Of a stretch of DNA of 64,000 bases, positions 42,976 to 53,163 are shown in pieces. Numbering within the stretch: position 1 is the first letter of the stretch; the number at the start of each line of letters is the position of its first letter. The stretch covers positions 1,976,289-2,040,288 of the forward strand of contig NZ_CP127039.1 of the NCBI RefSeq assembly GCF_030316605.1, read 5' to 3'. The notes beneath the pieces were generated by a model, which saw nothing but the letters and a program-made list of their open reading frames with translations, was not told the DNA's origin and made no database searches. The stretch is from Spiroplasma ixodetis Y32 (GTDB lineage Bacteria > Bacillota_I > Bacilli_A > Mycoplasmatales > VBWQ01). Both the position numbers and the translations under genes were made by a program.

Positions 42976-44134
42976 TGTAGATTAGACACACTTTTTGGAC
43001 TAATAAAAGTTTTTATAACTTTATATTATTAGTTGAGGTGTAGTTTAAAATGAAATATTTAATTAATAGTGCTGATTTTACTAAATTTGATTATAAATTT
43101 AACAAGTTTGTAGAAAAGTATAAAAATGATAAAAATATTAATAAAGTTAATATTTATTATCGTAAATTTAGAAAATTTTGTTTTATTTTTAAAAATAAAA
43201 ATTCTAGTAAAGAAATAATTTCTCAATTACATATGCCAAAGCAAACTTTTTATTATTGAGCTAAACGTTTTTATGATATTTTCTACAAAAATAAACCTTT
43301 TGAAGAATTATTATTTAAATCAACAAAACCTAAAAATATTAAATATTTGTATAATTTGGAATTATCAGAAAAATTTATAAATTATTTTGTTCAGTATAAA
43401 GAAGAGTTTGGTATAGGTGCTTTTCAATTTTGTTATTTAATAAGAAATATTGATGATATTAGGTTTAATTTTTTGCCAAAACCTTCGGTTAAAACTATAT
43501 ATCGTTGATTAAAACGTTTTGGTTTTTATTCACAAAAAACTATTAAGAAAAAACAGTTGAGATATGAAGTAAAAGAAACTGGATTATTGCAGACTGATAT
43601 TAAAGTAGTATCAGATTATATAACAGGAAGTAAAAGATGATATATTATTGATTTTATTGATGAAAAAACTCGAATTACTTATTGTTATCCATCTGAACAA
43701 GCACAAACCAGAGATATTGTAAATGCTACTAAAAATGCTTTAAATTTTTATGAAAAATTGGGAATTAAAATTAAAAGAATTAGAACTGATAATGGTAGTC
43801 AATATGTTAATACATCTTGTGGAAAACCACAAAGGAATCGTTGATTTACAAATTTTTGTAATAAAAAAAGTATAGTTCATGAAACTACAACGTTTAGATC
43901 ACCACAGAGTAATGGTAAGATTGAAAGATTTCATAGAAATTGAAGTAATTTATTTGAAATAAAACCATATTTAAATAGTGATTTTAGTTTATTTCAAAAA
44001 TTAGTTAATTCTTTTCAAGAATATTATAACAATTCTAAACCACATAAATCATTAGAGTTAATGACTCCTATGGATTATTTTGATAAACTTTTATTAGATG
44101 GAAAATAGTCCAAAATGTCTGTACTACCCTTACA
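42976..44134 (+). mobile_element. IS481/IS1202-like element, copy 3
   Basis: TGTA...TACA ends and a 16-bp duplication TGAATTTAATAGTTTT (42960-42975 and 44135-44150). One extra C near the right end makes it 1,159 bp. Confidence 0.9.
43050..44108 (+). CDS. IS481/IS1202-like transposase
   Basis: Full-length 352-codon frame, equivalent to that at 8113. D1 (LLQTDIKVVSDY), D2 (RTDNGSQYVN) and E (NGKIERFHR) are present. Substitutions include G to S in KKSIVHETT, P to T in the following residue (ETTTF), and G to E near the C-terminus (KSLELMTP). The change beside the catalytic loop may affect activity. Confidence 0.75.
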
Positions 44135-45001
44135 TGAATTTAATAGTTTTTATGATACTGCTAGTAAACCGTTGCCTTTTCTTGATTTTAATCAATTAGC
44201 ACACGATTCGACTAGGAACTCAAAACAGTAATGCTGATTGAGAAAAATTATATAAAGATGTTGGTTTAAGTCAACTTGCTACTGAAACAGCAAAAAAAAG
44301 AACAATTACGTTTTTATAATATTATGGCAGGAGTATATGGTAAAAATAACATTTTACGTTTAATGCAAAGTGTTACTCAAGCACCAATATCAAATAAAAA
44401 CGTCGTTGCTTATAATCAATATTCTTATCTAATTAATAGTCAACGTCAAATTTATGGTCCAGATTTTGTTAATACTAAAGAAATTAGCGCAAACTATCAA
44501 GCGGGTTGATGAGCAACTAATAACATAATTAGTGTTAGTACTCATGAATATGGTCATGCTTTCGATAATTTTTTATCATTAACGGATGTTGATCGTAGTA
44601 CGTTTAAATAACAATTGAAATTGACCTAAAAATAATAAAATTGAAAATTGTTTACTTAATAAAAATATTTTTAAAATTAATAATGATTATTCATCTGTTT
44701 GAAGAGCACAAAATCACGTGATGAGGGGGCCAATTTCTGATTGTAGTCAATTATTAATGGATTACTTAAATGATAAAGTTAATATTAGTAATCGTGATTA
44801 TCAAAAAAGATTAGTATTCCCAATGATTATTGTGCAAAGTAATTATGGTCGTATGTTTTGAAGTCAAGCGAAACCCTATAAAAAAGGTGAATTTTTTGCC
44901 GAAGCCTTTGCTGAATGATTATTAACACAGCAATCTGGACAAGGGTGAAATTGAGAATTATTAAATGATTTTTTTATTAAAAAATTACCAACTTATTTAT
45001 T

Positions 45002-45497
45002 TTTGGGAGCGTGGCTAAGATGTCGGTAACTAGTAATTTTCAAAAATAACTTCCTAATTTTTTTAACCCTTAAATAAAAAATAAAACCAACACTTGCACA
45101 CTTGAAAGTGGCAAGGTTGGTTAAATTAAGAATAATAGTATGTTCCCCCACGGGGGGGCTATATATACTAGTTTCCAATTCGCTCCCACCCCAAGAATTA
45201 CCATTAAATGGTTAGTATATTTTATTAGGCATCATCCACTTATTATTTATTCATGCAAGTCCACATGCTAGCTACTATTTTTAACAACTGTGTTGTAATT
45301 CACTGTTTTAGTTCTCTAACACGTGTTGATAATAGTATTAAAGACGGTTATTAAAAATTTTAAAATTTTACAATTACAAAAAAAGACAAGATTTTTATTC
45401 TCGTCTTTTGTCATTTATTTTTTATTTAAGGGTTAAAAAAATTAGGAAGTTATTTTTGAAAATTACTAGTTACCGACATCTTAGCCGCGCTCCCAAA
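45002..45497. repeat. 496-bp element bounded by 84-bp inverted repeats
   Basis: Arm 45002-45085 is the inverse of 45414-45497 over 84 bp with one mismatch (GGGAGCGTGG against GGGAGCGCGG). The 328-bp interior has no credible ORF. It holds a hairpin beside arm 1 (AACCAACACTTG against CAAGGTTGGTT, 45085-45122), a CCCCCACGGGGGGG stretch, a second CGCTCCC (45181-45187) complementary to the arm tip, and a terminator-like hairpin at 45382-45408. It abuts the metalloprotease pseudogene on the left and an IS1595 copy on the right. It could be a MITE-like element, a plasmid/virus remnant or an inverted duplication. Confidence 0.7.
45382..45408 (+). terminator. Hairpin terminator inside the inverted-repeat element
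   Basis: AAAGACAAGA pairs with TCTCGTCTTT (one mismatch) around an AT loop, next to A and T runs. Confidence 0.5.
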
Positions 45498-45518
45498 TTT
45501 TTCCATAAAATATTTTAA

Positions 45519-46459
45519 GGCTTTTCTCCCTTTATGTACTATTTTTAAATTTTATCACATAAATGCTGAGAAAAGCCTATCTACGGACTTCTCCCCACAT
45601 TTTTAAATGAAACATAGCATTACAGTTTCAAAAGTAGGTATCTTGTTGAATTTATATGCAGCTTCTTTGGCATATAAATGAACATGATGTTTTGCAACTT
45701 TGATATGTGTTTTAAATGTTCTTCGTATATGTTTTCATACTGCTTCAATTTGATTGGTATTTACGCCAATTTTTGAAACATAACCATCTTGATGGTTAAC
45801 TGTTTTGTGATTAGGGAAAAGTGATTTGAAATCACGATATCCTTTTCAAGAATCAGTATGTACATCACACTTTGAAGAAATATGGTTTCTTGCAAGCTGC
45901 AAAAGATTTTTACTTTTTGCGTTTTTGATTACTTTCACAATTAAATTATTGGTTGTTTTTTCATAAATCCCAACAATTAATGTTTTATTTATCAAAGATC
46001 TTCCTTGTTTTTTAAAACCCATATGTGAAAGATACATTTCATCCATTTGCACTATGCCCTCAACAATAAATTGATGTTCTTGTTTGGCAATACGATTTCT
46101 GATTTCATGACCCATTCTTCAAGCAGTTTTCAAAGTCACACCCAATTCTTTTGCAACATCAGTTGATGTAATTCCATGTTTGGTGTTTATTCATCTAAAG
46201 ATGAGATAAAATCAAAATCTCAAAGGTGTTTGTGACTTGTAAAAAATGGTGCCATGAAGAATACTAAATGTTTGATGACATTTCAAACATCTTATTCTTC
46301 TTAAATTAGAAGTATTCAAACTTGTTCAAGAACACATGATACATTTGTTTTTCTTCAAACTTGCTATATATTTTAAACAATCCTGTTCTGTTTGAAAAGC
46401 ATTGTTGAACTCATTCAATTTCATTGTTTCCTCCACAAGTACATGTGGGGAGAAGTCCG
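45519..46459 (-). mobile_element. IS1595-family element, copy 5 (apparently complete)
   Basis: Ends GGCTTTTCTCCC (45519) and AAGTCCG (46459), 941 bp, with a perfect 8-bp duplication TATTTTAA (45511-45518 and 46460-46467). This copy and copy 7 at 56931 define the true element ends. Confidence 0.92.
45603..46424 (-). CDS. IS1595-family transposase, intact
   Basis: A 273-residue transposase with an AGGAAAC site before the ATG. Zinc ribbon at residues 25-55 (KCIMCSW and RCLKCHQTF), HTH GITSTDVAKELGVTLKTAW, then an ISXO2-like domain with QMDEMYLSHMGF, the conserved HTDSWKGYRDF and GVNTNQIESVWKHIRRTFK (the final acidic residue). One Q-F to Q-L change (LLQLARNH). TGA is read as Trp at several positions, including 45846. 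Confidence 0.88.
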
Positions 46460-46463
46460 TATT

Positions 46464-46592
46464 TTAATTAATAAACTTTTTTAATTCTTCTGTTTTTAAA
46501 ATTCCTAGAATTTTATTAAAAGTAATATTATTTATACCAGTTAATCTTAATAATCTTGTATTTTTAATAGTTTTTAATTTATCAAATATCAT
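46464..46592 (-). pseudogene. N-terminal fragment of an IS5-type transposase
   Basis: Reads MIFDKLKTIKNTRLLRLTGI then TFNKILGILKTEEL, which resembles the start of IS5/IS1182-type transposases (F-x-R-x-TG-x-x-TF pattern). It ends after 42 codons at the IS1595 target duplication. Only this fragment is present. Confidence 0.4.
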
Positions 46593-46757
46593 AGATTTCC
46601 TATCTTTTTTTTAATTTTAATCATATTCTAAAAATTAAATTTTAATAGATAACTATCCAAGAAGTCTATTATATAGAGAAACATGAAACAATATTAATAA
46701 AGGAAAATTATATAAAATAATAACCTAAAAATAAAATAATATTTATTTTTTTACAAA

Positions 46758-47078
46758 TTAATTATTATTAATAAGTTTTATTAATTTCTTTTGTCTAACA
46801 AAATAACCAATTAAAATTAAAACTCCAGGAATAACAAATGTTGTTAAACTAAATAAACCTGTTAAAAATAATCATTTTTCTTCAATAAAATAATTATTTA
46901 AACAAAGTAAAAAGGGAATCACTTGAAATAGTCCATAAATAATTATTAAAATAATAACTAGTGAAAAATAATTAAAAAATGTAAATATTCCATAAATAAT
47001 ACAACTAATAAGTAATATTATTGACATAATCATTCCAATTATTAAACCTATTTTAATAAAATTATTATTATTTATCAT
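46758..47078 (-). CDS. Small integral membrane protein, 106 aa
   Basis: AAAGGAGTAG lies before the ATG at 47076-47078. Three to four hydrophobic segments (IGLIIGMIMSIILLISC, LVIILIIIYGLFQVIPF, LTTFVIPGVLILIGYF) fill the protein, which ends with a basic tail. A TGA Trp at 46872 joins the frame. No family is recognised; such short multi-span proteins are common in Spiroplasma. Confidence 0.55.
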
Positions 47079-47168
47079 TTTTTCACTACTCCTTTTTTTA
47101 CTTTATATAAAATTTTAATATAAAATGTTATAATATTATTATACTACTTATGGGAGAAAGATAATCTA

Positions 47169-47318
47169 ATGCAAAAAATAAATATTTTGTTTAAAAATCA
47201 GATTCAAAAGAAAATTAAAGTAAATAATTTATTAAAACATAAAAATCAAATTGTATATTTTTATAATGTAATTGTCTTTAAAACATATATATTTGTTTAT
47301 TATTATTACTATAAATAA
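47169..47318 (+). CDS. Short hypothetical protein, 49 aa
   Basis: GGGAGAAAG precedes the ATG at 47169. The product is basic, then Tyr-rich (VIVFKTYIFVYYYYYYK). It ends 11 bp before an IS3-family copy, so it may be the remnant of a longer gene. Low confidence that it is a real protein. Confidence 0.3.
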   Translation: MQKINILFKNQIQKKIKVNNLLKHKNQIVYFYNVIVFKTYIFVYYYYYK

Positions 47319-47352
47319 AAAAACACAAATGGAATGGCAACACTTTTTAGGA

Positions 47353-48155
47353 CTATTTTTTGGTAGACATTTGTGCTTGGTATTTGATGGGGGTTAAGTA
47401 GTTTAGAGTGCTGTGAATTCTTATGTTGTTATATCAGTTGATGTAATCAAATAATTCTAATTTTAATTTGATTAATGATGTAAAATTTCTATCATTAATA
47501 AATTCTGTCTTAAAAGTTTTGAAAGTTGCTTCAGCAACAGCATTATCATAAGGACAGCCTTTTTTGTTTAAAGAACGATTAATATTGAATGATAATAAAA
47601 GTTTATCAATCATTTTATTGTTAAATTCATTGCCGCGATCACTATGAAATATTTCAATATCTTTTAAACAGCGATTTGATTGCATAAATGCTTGATTTAC
47701 TAATGATGCATCTTTTTTAACTCCACAAACACTATGTCCAATAATTTCGCGGTTAAATAGGTCAATTAATAAGCAAATATAGTTTCATTTACCATTAACT
47801 TGAACATAAGTTAAATCACTAACAATAACTTCATTTTTAATTCTATTATTAAATTTTCTATTAACAAAAGATTGGTTATTTGACTATCATTAACTTTATT
47901 ATGATGATTTTTGAATGATAATTTAGTGTATTTTGATATTAAATTATGCTTATTCATAATTTCTTTAATTTTTCTGCGTGATAAATAAATTTCTTGGTTT
48001 GCTAGTATGACTTTTAATCTTCTTGTTCCATAAACTTCTTTATTTTCTTTAAAAGCACTAATAACAGCTTGTTCATAAATATTATTTTGATTTTTTTCTT
48101 TTTTCTTTAAATTAAAATAATATGTTGATTTAGAGAGTTTTAAAAAACGACACAT
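47353..48155 (-). pseudogene. IS3-family transposase OrfB, frameshifted
   Basis: Two extra A residues (AACAAAAGATTGG against AACAAGATTGG) near 47863-47868 throw the frame into LLLIENLIIELKMK and a stop before the first catalytic Asp. The downstream half (FHSDRGNEFNN and AVAEATFKTFK) is otherwise conserved. The site that is broken in copy 1 is intact here. Confidence 0.85.
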
Positions 48156-48196
48156 TGTGCGAATTTTATATTTAGATTTATTTTTAACAATAATTT

Positions 48197-48475
48197 CTAT
48201 TTTCTGCCTATTATTAGTGCTGCTTGCTTTAAAATATCATTTTCCATTCGTAACTGTTTTAATTCTTTATTTGCTTGAATTAATTGTTTTTCTAAATCAG
48301 AAAGATTATCTTTAGTTTTAAAACTACCTGAATTAGTAAATTGCTTAATTCATTTATAAGTAACTGCTCTTGTAACATTATACTCTTTAACAAGGCAAGA
48401 TATTGATTTACCACTTTGATATAAAGCTACTATTTGCTTTTTAAATTCGTCGGTATATGAATTAATATTGGTCAT
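48197..48475 (-). CDS. IS3-family transposase OrfA
   Basis: A 92-residue copy of the helix-turn-helix protein described for copy 1 (NVTRAVTYKWIKQF). The frame is intact and ends at the same TAG that the -1 frameshift would bypass. Confidence 0.85.
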
Positions 48476-48551
48476 AATTATAATTCCTTTCTTTTCACTA
48501 ATTTGTTCACTTGTCTACGTAATTAGTGTCCAATAAAGTGTAACCCATCCA

Positions 48552-48885
48552 CAATATGTTAATACATCTTGTGGAAAACCACAAAGGAATCGTTGATTTA
48601 CAAATTTTTGTAATAAAAAAGGTATAGTTCATGAAACTACACCGTTTAGATCACCAAAAAGTAATGGTAAGATTGAAAGATTTCATAGAAATTGAAGTAA
48701 TTTATTTGAAATAAAACCATATTTAAATAGTGATTTTAGTTTATTTCAAAAATTAGTTAATTCTTTTCAAGAATATTATAACAATTCTAAACCACATAAA
48801 TCATTAGGGTTAATGACTCCTATGGATTATTTTGATAAACTTTTATTAGATGGAAAATAGTCCAAAATGTCTGTACTACCTTACA
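48552..48885 (+). mobile_element. IS481/IS1202-like remnant (3' third)
   Basis: Starts within the D2 region of the transposase (CAATATGTTAATACATC) and continues through SPKSNGKIERFHR to the TACA end at 48885. The 5' two thirds are missing; IS3 copy 2 replaces them. Confidence 0.85.
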
Positions 48886-49267
48886 TAATTTAATTTTAAT
48901 TGTAATAAAATTTTCTGAACCAATAATTAAACCTTGTTGATCTTCTGCAGAATATATTGCTACTAATTCATTTTCTTTAACTTCAATATTTTTATCTTTG
49001 GAAATTTTTTGAACTGGAACTGTATTATTAATTGGTACTATAATTGTTGCTAAATCTACTGTTAATTTTGATCAAACAAAATCATATGTATTATTTTCTT
49101 CGTTATATTTAATACCAAAACCTTCTAAATTACTAAAGTCATCAACATATAACTAGAAGCAAATGATTTACTTAAAATACTTTCTGATGTTTTACAAGCA
49201 ACTATTGCTGTTGTACTTACTGTTGTAAATCCAATCGTTCCTAAAATATTTAATCATTTTTTTTCAT
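48886..49267 (-). pseudogene. Lipoprotein pseudogene, truncated by an IS481-like remnant
   Basis: Starts ATG at 49265-49267. The expected leader is MKKWLNILGTIGFTTVSTTA followed by lipobox IVAC, but the A run after ATG has eight A instead of six or nine, so the leader is out of frame. A second shift lies near 49150. The mature part is readable (NLEGFGIKYNEENNTYDFVW, then VPVQKISKDKNIEVKENELV) until it meets the IS end at 48886. It belongs to the abundant Spiroplasma lipoprotein class of unknown role. Confidence 0.6.
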
Positions 49268-49309
49268 TTTTATAAAAACCCCCTTTTTATACATTTATTA
49301 TATTATTAT

Positions 49310-50250
49310 GGCTTTTCTCCCTTTATGTACTATTTTTAAATTTTATCACATAAATGCCGAGAAAAGCCTATCTATGGACTTCTCCCCACATTTTTAAATG
49401 AAACATAGCATTACAGTTTCAAAAGTAGGTATCTTGTTGAATTTATATGCAGCTTCTTTGGCATATAAATGAACATGATGTTTTGCAACTTTGATATGTG
49501 TTTTAAATGTTCTTCGTATATGTTTTCATACTGATTCAATTTGATTGGTATTTACGCCAATTTTTGAAACATAACCATCTTGATGGTTAACTGTTTTGTG
49601 ATTAGGGAAAAGTGATTTGAAATCACGATATCCTTTTCAAGAATCAGTATGTACATCACACTTTGAAGAAATATGGTTTCTTGCAAACTGCAAAAGATTT
49701 TTACTTTTTGCGTTTTTGATTACTTTCACAATTAAATTATTGGTTGTTTTTTCATAAATCCCAACAATTAATGTTTTATTTATCAAAGATATTCCTTGTT
49801 TTTTAAAACCCATATGTGAAAGATGCATTTCATCCATTTGCACTATGCCCTCAACAATAAATTGATGTTCTTGTTTGGCAATACGATTTCTGATTTCATG
49901 ACCCATTCTTCAAGCAGTTTTCAAAGTCACACCCAATTCTTTTGCAACATCAGTTGATGTAATTCCATGTTTGGTGTTTATTCATCTAAAGATGAGATAA
50001 AATCAAAATCTCAAAGGTGTTTGTGACTTGTAAAAAATGGTACCATGAAGAATACTAAATGTTTGATGACATTTCAAACATCTTATTATTCTTAAATTAG
50101 AAGTATTCAAACTTGTTCAAGAACACATGATACATTTGTTTTTCTTCAAACTTGCTATATATTTTAAACAATCCTGTTCTGTTTGAAAAGCATTGTTGAA
50201 CTCATTCAATTTCATTGTTTCCTCCACAAGTAAATGTGGGGAGAAGTCCG
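49310..50250 (-). mobile_element. IS1595-family element, copy 6
   Basis: Complete ends (49310 and 50250), 941 bp, but flanking 8-mers ATTATTAT and TAAAATTA do not match, suggesting later recombination. It lies downstream of the DJ-1 gene. Confidence 0.88.
49394..50215 (-). CDS. IS1595-family transposase, full length
   Basis: 273 codons, no frameshift. Differs from copy 5 at a few sites: MDEMHL for MDEMYL beside the first catalytic residues, and QGISL for QGRSL. Zinc ribbon and HTH unchanged. Possibly active. Confidence 0.85.
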
Positions 50251-50337
50251 TAAAATTATTATTTTAACTGTATAAAAAGTATAAGCCATTAACTATTTTA
50301 AAATTAATAACTTTAACTTTATATAAAAAAATACAAA

Positions 50338-50901
50338 TTAAAAAAATAATTGTTTTTTAATTTGTTCACTAATTTCTTTACTTTCTAAAACTTCAATTAA
50401 CTTTAAACCAAATTCAAATGCAGCACCAATTGATTTTCCAGTTATAATATTATTATCAACTACTACTTTTTCATCTAAAATAATACTTTTATTTAAACCA
50501 ATATTAGTGCCTGGATAATGCGTAATTTTTTTGTTATCTATTAAATTTAATTGCCCTAAAATTTGGGGTGCTGCACAAATAGCAGCAATAAACTTATTAC
50601 TCTCTTTAGCAAAAATAACTAACATTGATTTTAATAATTCATTTTTGCTTAAGTTTTCTACTCCAATTTTACCACCAGGTAAAATTAGCATCTTATAACT
50701 TAACAAATCAATATCACTGATTTTCTTTTCACATAAAATAAAAACATTATGACTTGATTTGATTTTTAAGTCATTTTCAATACTTACTAAATCAATAATA
50801 ATATTAGCCCTTCTTAATAGATCAATAGTAATTATTACTTCACCCATTTCATAGCCTGTTGCTAAAAAAATAGCTACTTTAAACTTCGCATTATTACTCA
50901 T
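50338..50901 (-). CDS. DJ-1/PfpI family protein
   Basis: A 187-residue class I glutamine-amidotransferase-like protein. VAIFLATGYEMGEVIITIDL opens the fold, MLILPGGKIGVENLSKN follows, and the nucleophile elbow AAICAAPQILGQ has the catalytic Cys near residue 110. HYPGTNIG and TGKSIGAAFEFGLKLIE complete the ThiJ/DJ-1 pattern. Members act as deglycases, chaperones or proteases; the activity here is not predictable. It overlaps the tatD stop by eight bases and is the last gene of the origin-side operon. Confidence 0.88.
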   Translation of the reverse strand: MSNNAKFKVAIFLATGYEMGEVIITIDLLRRANIIIDLVSIENDLKIKSSHNVFILCEKKISDIDLLSYKMLILPGGKIGVENLSKNELLKSMLVIFAKESNKFIAAICAAPQILGQLNLIDNKKITHYPGTNIGLNKSIILDEKVVVDNNIITGKSIGAAFEFGLKLIEVLESKEISEQIKKQLFF

Positions 50902-51739
50902 TATTTCTTTTCAATTCATTATTTAATTTAAAAACATTAATAGCATTTTCCCTAGTTGCATTAATAATACTTTGTTTTGGGATCTTCTTTAATTCAGCTA
51001 TTTTATTAACTGTAAATATTATATTTTCTGGATGATTAATTGTTAATCCATTTTTGGGATTTTTGCCTCTTTTTGGTTCAGGAGTTAAATATGGCGCATC
51101 TGTTTCAACTAATATTTTATTAATTGGTATATTTTTTGCTACCTCTTGTAACTTCAAAGCATTTTTATATGTCACATTACCTGCAAAAGAAATATAAAAA
51201 CCTTGTTTTATAAATTTTTCAGCTATTACTTTTGTTCCCGTAAAACAATGAAGAACACCATTAGTAATATTTTCTTTTTTAATAATTTCAAAAGCATCTT
51301 CAAAAGCATTACGAATATGTAATAATACAGGTAATTTATGTTTTTTAGCTAATTTTAGTTGTTCAATAAATCATTTTTTTTGCAATTGTGGTTCTGTAAA
51401 TTTATGATAATAATCTAATCCAATTTCACCAATAGCAACCACTTTACCGGTTGCTATTAATTTTTTCAATTCTGAAATAGTATTACTATCACAAGTATTT
51501 ACTTCTGTTGGATGAATACCTACAGCTGCATAAAGATTAGGAATTTTTTCTTCACTCTCAAATTCATAAATTTGACTAACAGCTTGCTTACTAGTATTTA
51601 AGTCAAAACCAACATTACAAATACTACCAATACTATCACCTGCTGAATAAGCATCAGTTAATAATTTTAATATTTCTGTTTCATCATAATGTTTTGACAT
51701 TAAATGACAATGAGTATCAAAAATTCCATTATTAGCCAT
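50894..51739 (-). CDS. TatD-family metal-dependent DNase
   Basis: A 281-residue TIM-barrel hydrolase. Metal ligands: HxH in FDTHCHLMS, Glu in VAIGEIGLDYYH, LLHIRNAFED, VLHCFTGTKV, and Asp in VETDAPYLTPEPKRGK. The start at 51737-51739 follows GGAAGG; an in-frame ATG 33 nt upstream would overlap mnmE and has no site. TGA Trp at 51371. Enzymes of this family trim 3' DNA ends and are usually next to metG or mnmE in Gram-positive relatives. Confidence 0.92.
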
Positions 51740-51756
51740 ATATTTTACCTTCCCTT

Positions 51757-53112
51757 TTATTTTCCTAAACAAAATCTTTTAAAAATTTCATCTAATAAAT
51801 CAGTTTCAAATTTTTTACCTTGCATTTCTAAAATCTTATTTCATGCAGTTTGTAAGTGAACAATAATTAAGTCTATCGAAATATTCTTTTTTAAATCTTT
51901 TAATGCTTCTGAAATGCTAAGTTCAATTTCATCCAAATATGCTAATTGTCTTGTATTCGCAAAAAGTAATTCTTTATCAAAATTAATTTCAGTAGTTATA
52001 ATTTTATTTTTTATTCCTAAAATTAGATTTTCAATTTCACCCATTATTGCACTAACTTTTACCACATTAAAATTATTTTTAATGTCTAATTTTAATTTTA
52101 ACCTTAAATCCGTTTTATTAATAGCAATAAGGTAATTTTTATCTTTTATTTTTTCTAATAATTGTTTATCCTCAATACTTAAATCTTTTGAACCATCAAG
52201 TACTAATATTATTAAATCTGCTTCGTTTAAAGCCTTATGTGATTTATCAATACCTGCTTTTTCGATATTATTTAAAGTATGGCGTATACCTGCTGTATCA
52301 ATTAAATTTAAACTAATATCACCCAAATTAATTTTGCCTTCTACCAGATCTCTTGTTGTTCCTTCTTCATTAGAAACAATAGCTTTATCTTCATTTAAAA
52401 GCACATTTAATAGGGAAGATTTTCCAACATTAGGTTTTCCAATAATAACTGTATTAATTCCCTCTTTTATAGTTTTAGTAATTTTACTATGTTCTTTAAT
52501 AACTTTTATTTTATTTAAAAATTTTTCAACTAAAGGAATAACATTATTAATTGTTTTTTCCTCAACTCCATCGTATTCAGGATAATCAATATTAACTGTT
52601 ATATTAGCAATTAAAGTTAGTAATTCTGAAGATAATTCATCAATTAGTACTCTTGTTTTACCACTTAAACTATTAATAGCGGTTTTTAAAATAGTATTAT
52701 TTTCAGCCATAATTAAATCATTAATAGCTTCTGCTTCAATTAAATCAATTTTATCATTTAAATAAGCTCTTCTCGTAAATTCTCCTCTTGTTGCCATTCT
52801 CATACCTGTAGATAGTAATAATTGCAAAATTTTTTGTGTTATTAGCACTCCACCATGACAATTAATTTCAATTGTATCTTCACCTGTAAAAGATTTGGGA
52901 GCGCGATAACATGCCAAAACAACTTGATCAATTTTATTCTTATTATGATCAATAATATATCCTGTTATTAAAGTGTGACCTTTTTGATTTAAAATATCTT
53001 TATCAAAAACCTTATTTAATAACTCATAAGTATCTTTTCCTGAAATTCTAATAATACTGATTGCTTGATTTAAAGGTGCAGTTGCAATTGCAGTAATAGT
53101 ATCATTTAACAT
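51757..53112 (-). CDS. mnmE: tRNA modification GTPase MnmE
   Basis: A 451-residue protein that, with MnmG, installs the xm5U34 modification in wobble uridines. The N-terminal tetrahydrofolate-binding domain begins MLNDTITAIATAPLNQAIS. The helical domain embeds a G domain with GKPNVGKSSLLN (G1), EEGTTRDLVEG (G2), LIDTAGIRHT (G3) and INKTDL (G4). The C-terminus CLGK matches the family C-(I/L/V)-G-K catalytic end. Length and motifs are normal. It lies in its classical place between jag and the origin-distal genes. Confidence 0.96.
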
Positions 53113-53163
53113 TTTTTTCCTCTTTTCATTTAAACAATCTAAGATTTTAAATCTTAGATTACT

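Larger units (their letters stand above)
42751..45030 (+). pseudogene. HExxH metalloprotease lipoprotein, lethal-factor-like, broken by an IS and frameshifts
   Basis: Begins MKKYRKFFIIFIVLLVTG with a possible lipobox VWSC near residue 28. It is split at 42976-44134 by an IS481/IS1202-like copy with a 16-bp duplication. Joining across it continues NEFNSFYDTASKPLPFLDF. Further frameshifts lie near 44205, at an A8 run (44292-44299) and near 44609. The catalytic part reads STHEYGHAFDNFL (HEYGH at 44543-44557) and, downstream, KKGEFFAEAFAEWLL. An HExxH helix plus a later E-x-FAEAF helix is the gluzincin pattern of anthrax lethal-factor-like domains. The C-terminus runs into the inverted-repeat element at 45002. 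Relationship to a toxin is inferred from motifs only. Confidence 0.65.
47330..48551 (-). mobile_element. IS3-family (IS150-like) element, copy 2
   Basis: TGGAATGGC end at 47330, CCATCCA end at 48551, 1,222 bp. On the right it is joined directly to the 3' third of an IS481/IS1202-like element; the left flank is unrelated. No target duplication is visible, so a deletion accompanied or followed insertion. Confidence 0.88.

Noticed and set aside
44993..45178. 61-residue minus-strand ORF
   Set aside because: It lies across an inverted-repeat arm and hairpins, has no ribosome site and a non-protein-like composition.
51914..52135. Hydrophobic plus-strand ORFs inside mnmE and other minus-strand genes
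   Set aside because: They are antisense frames of AT-rich genes without ribosome sites; mnmE is clearly the real gene.
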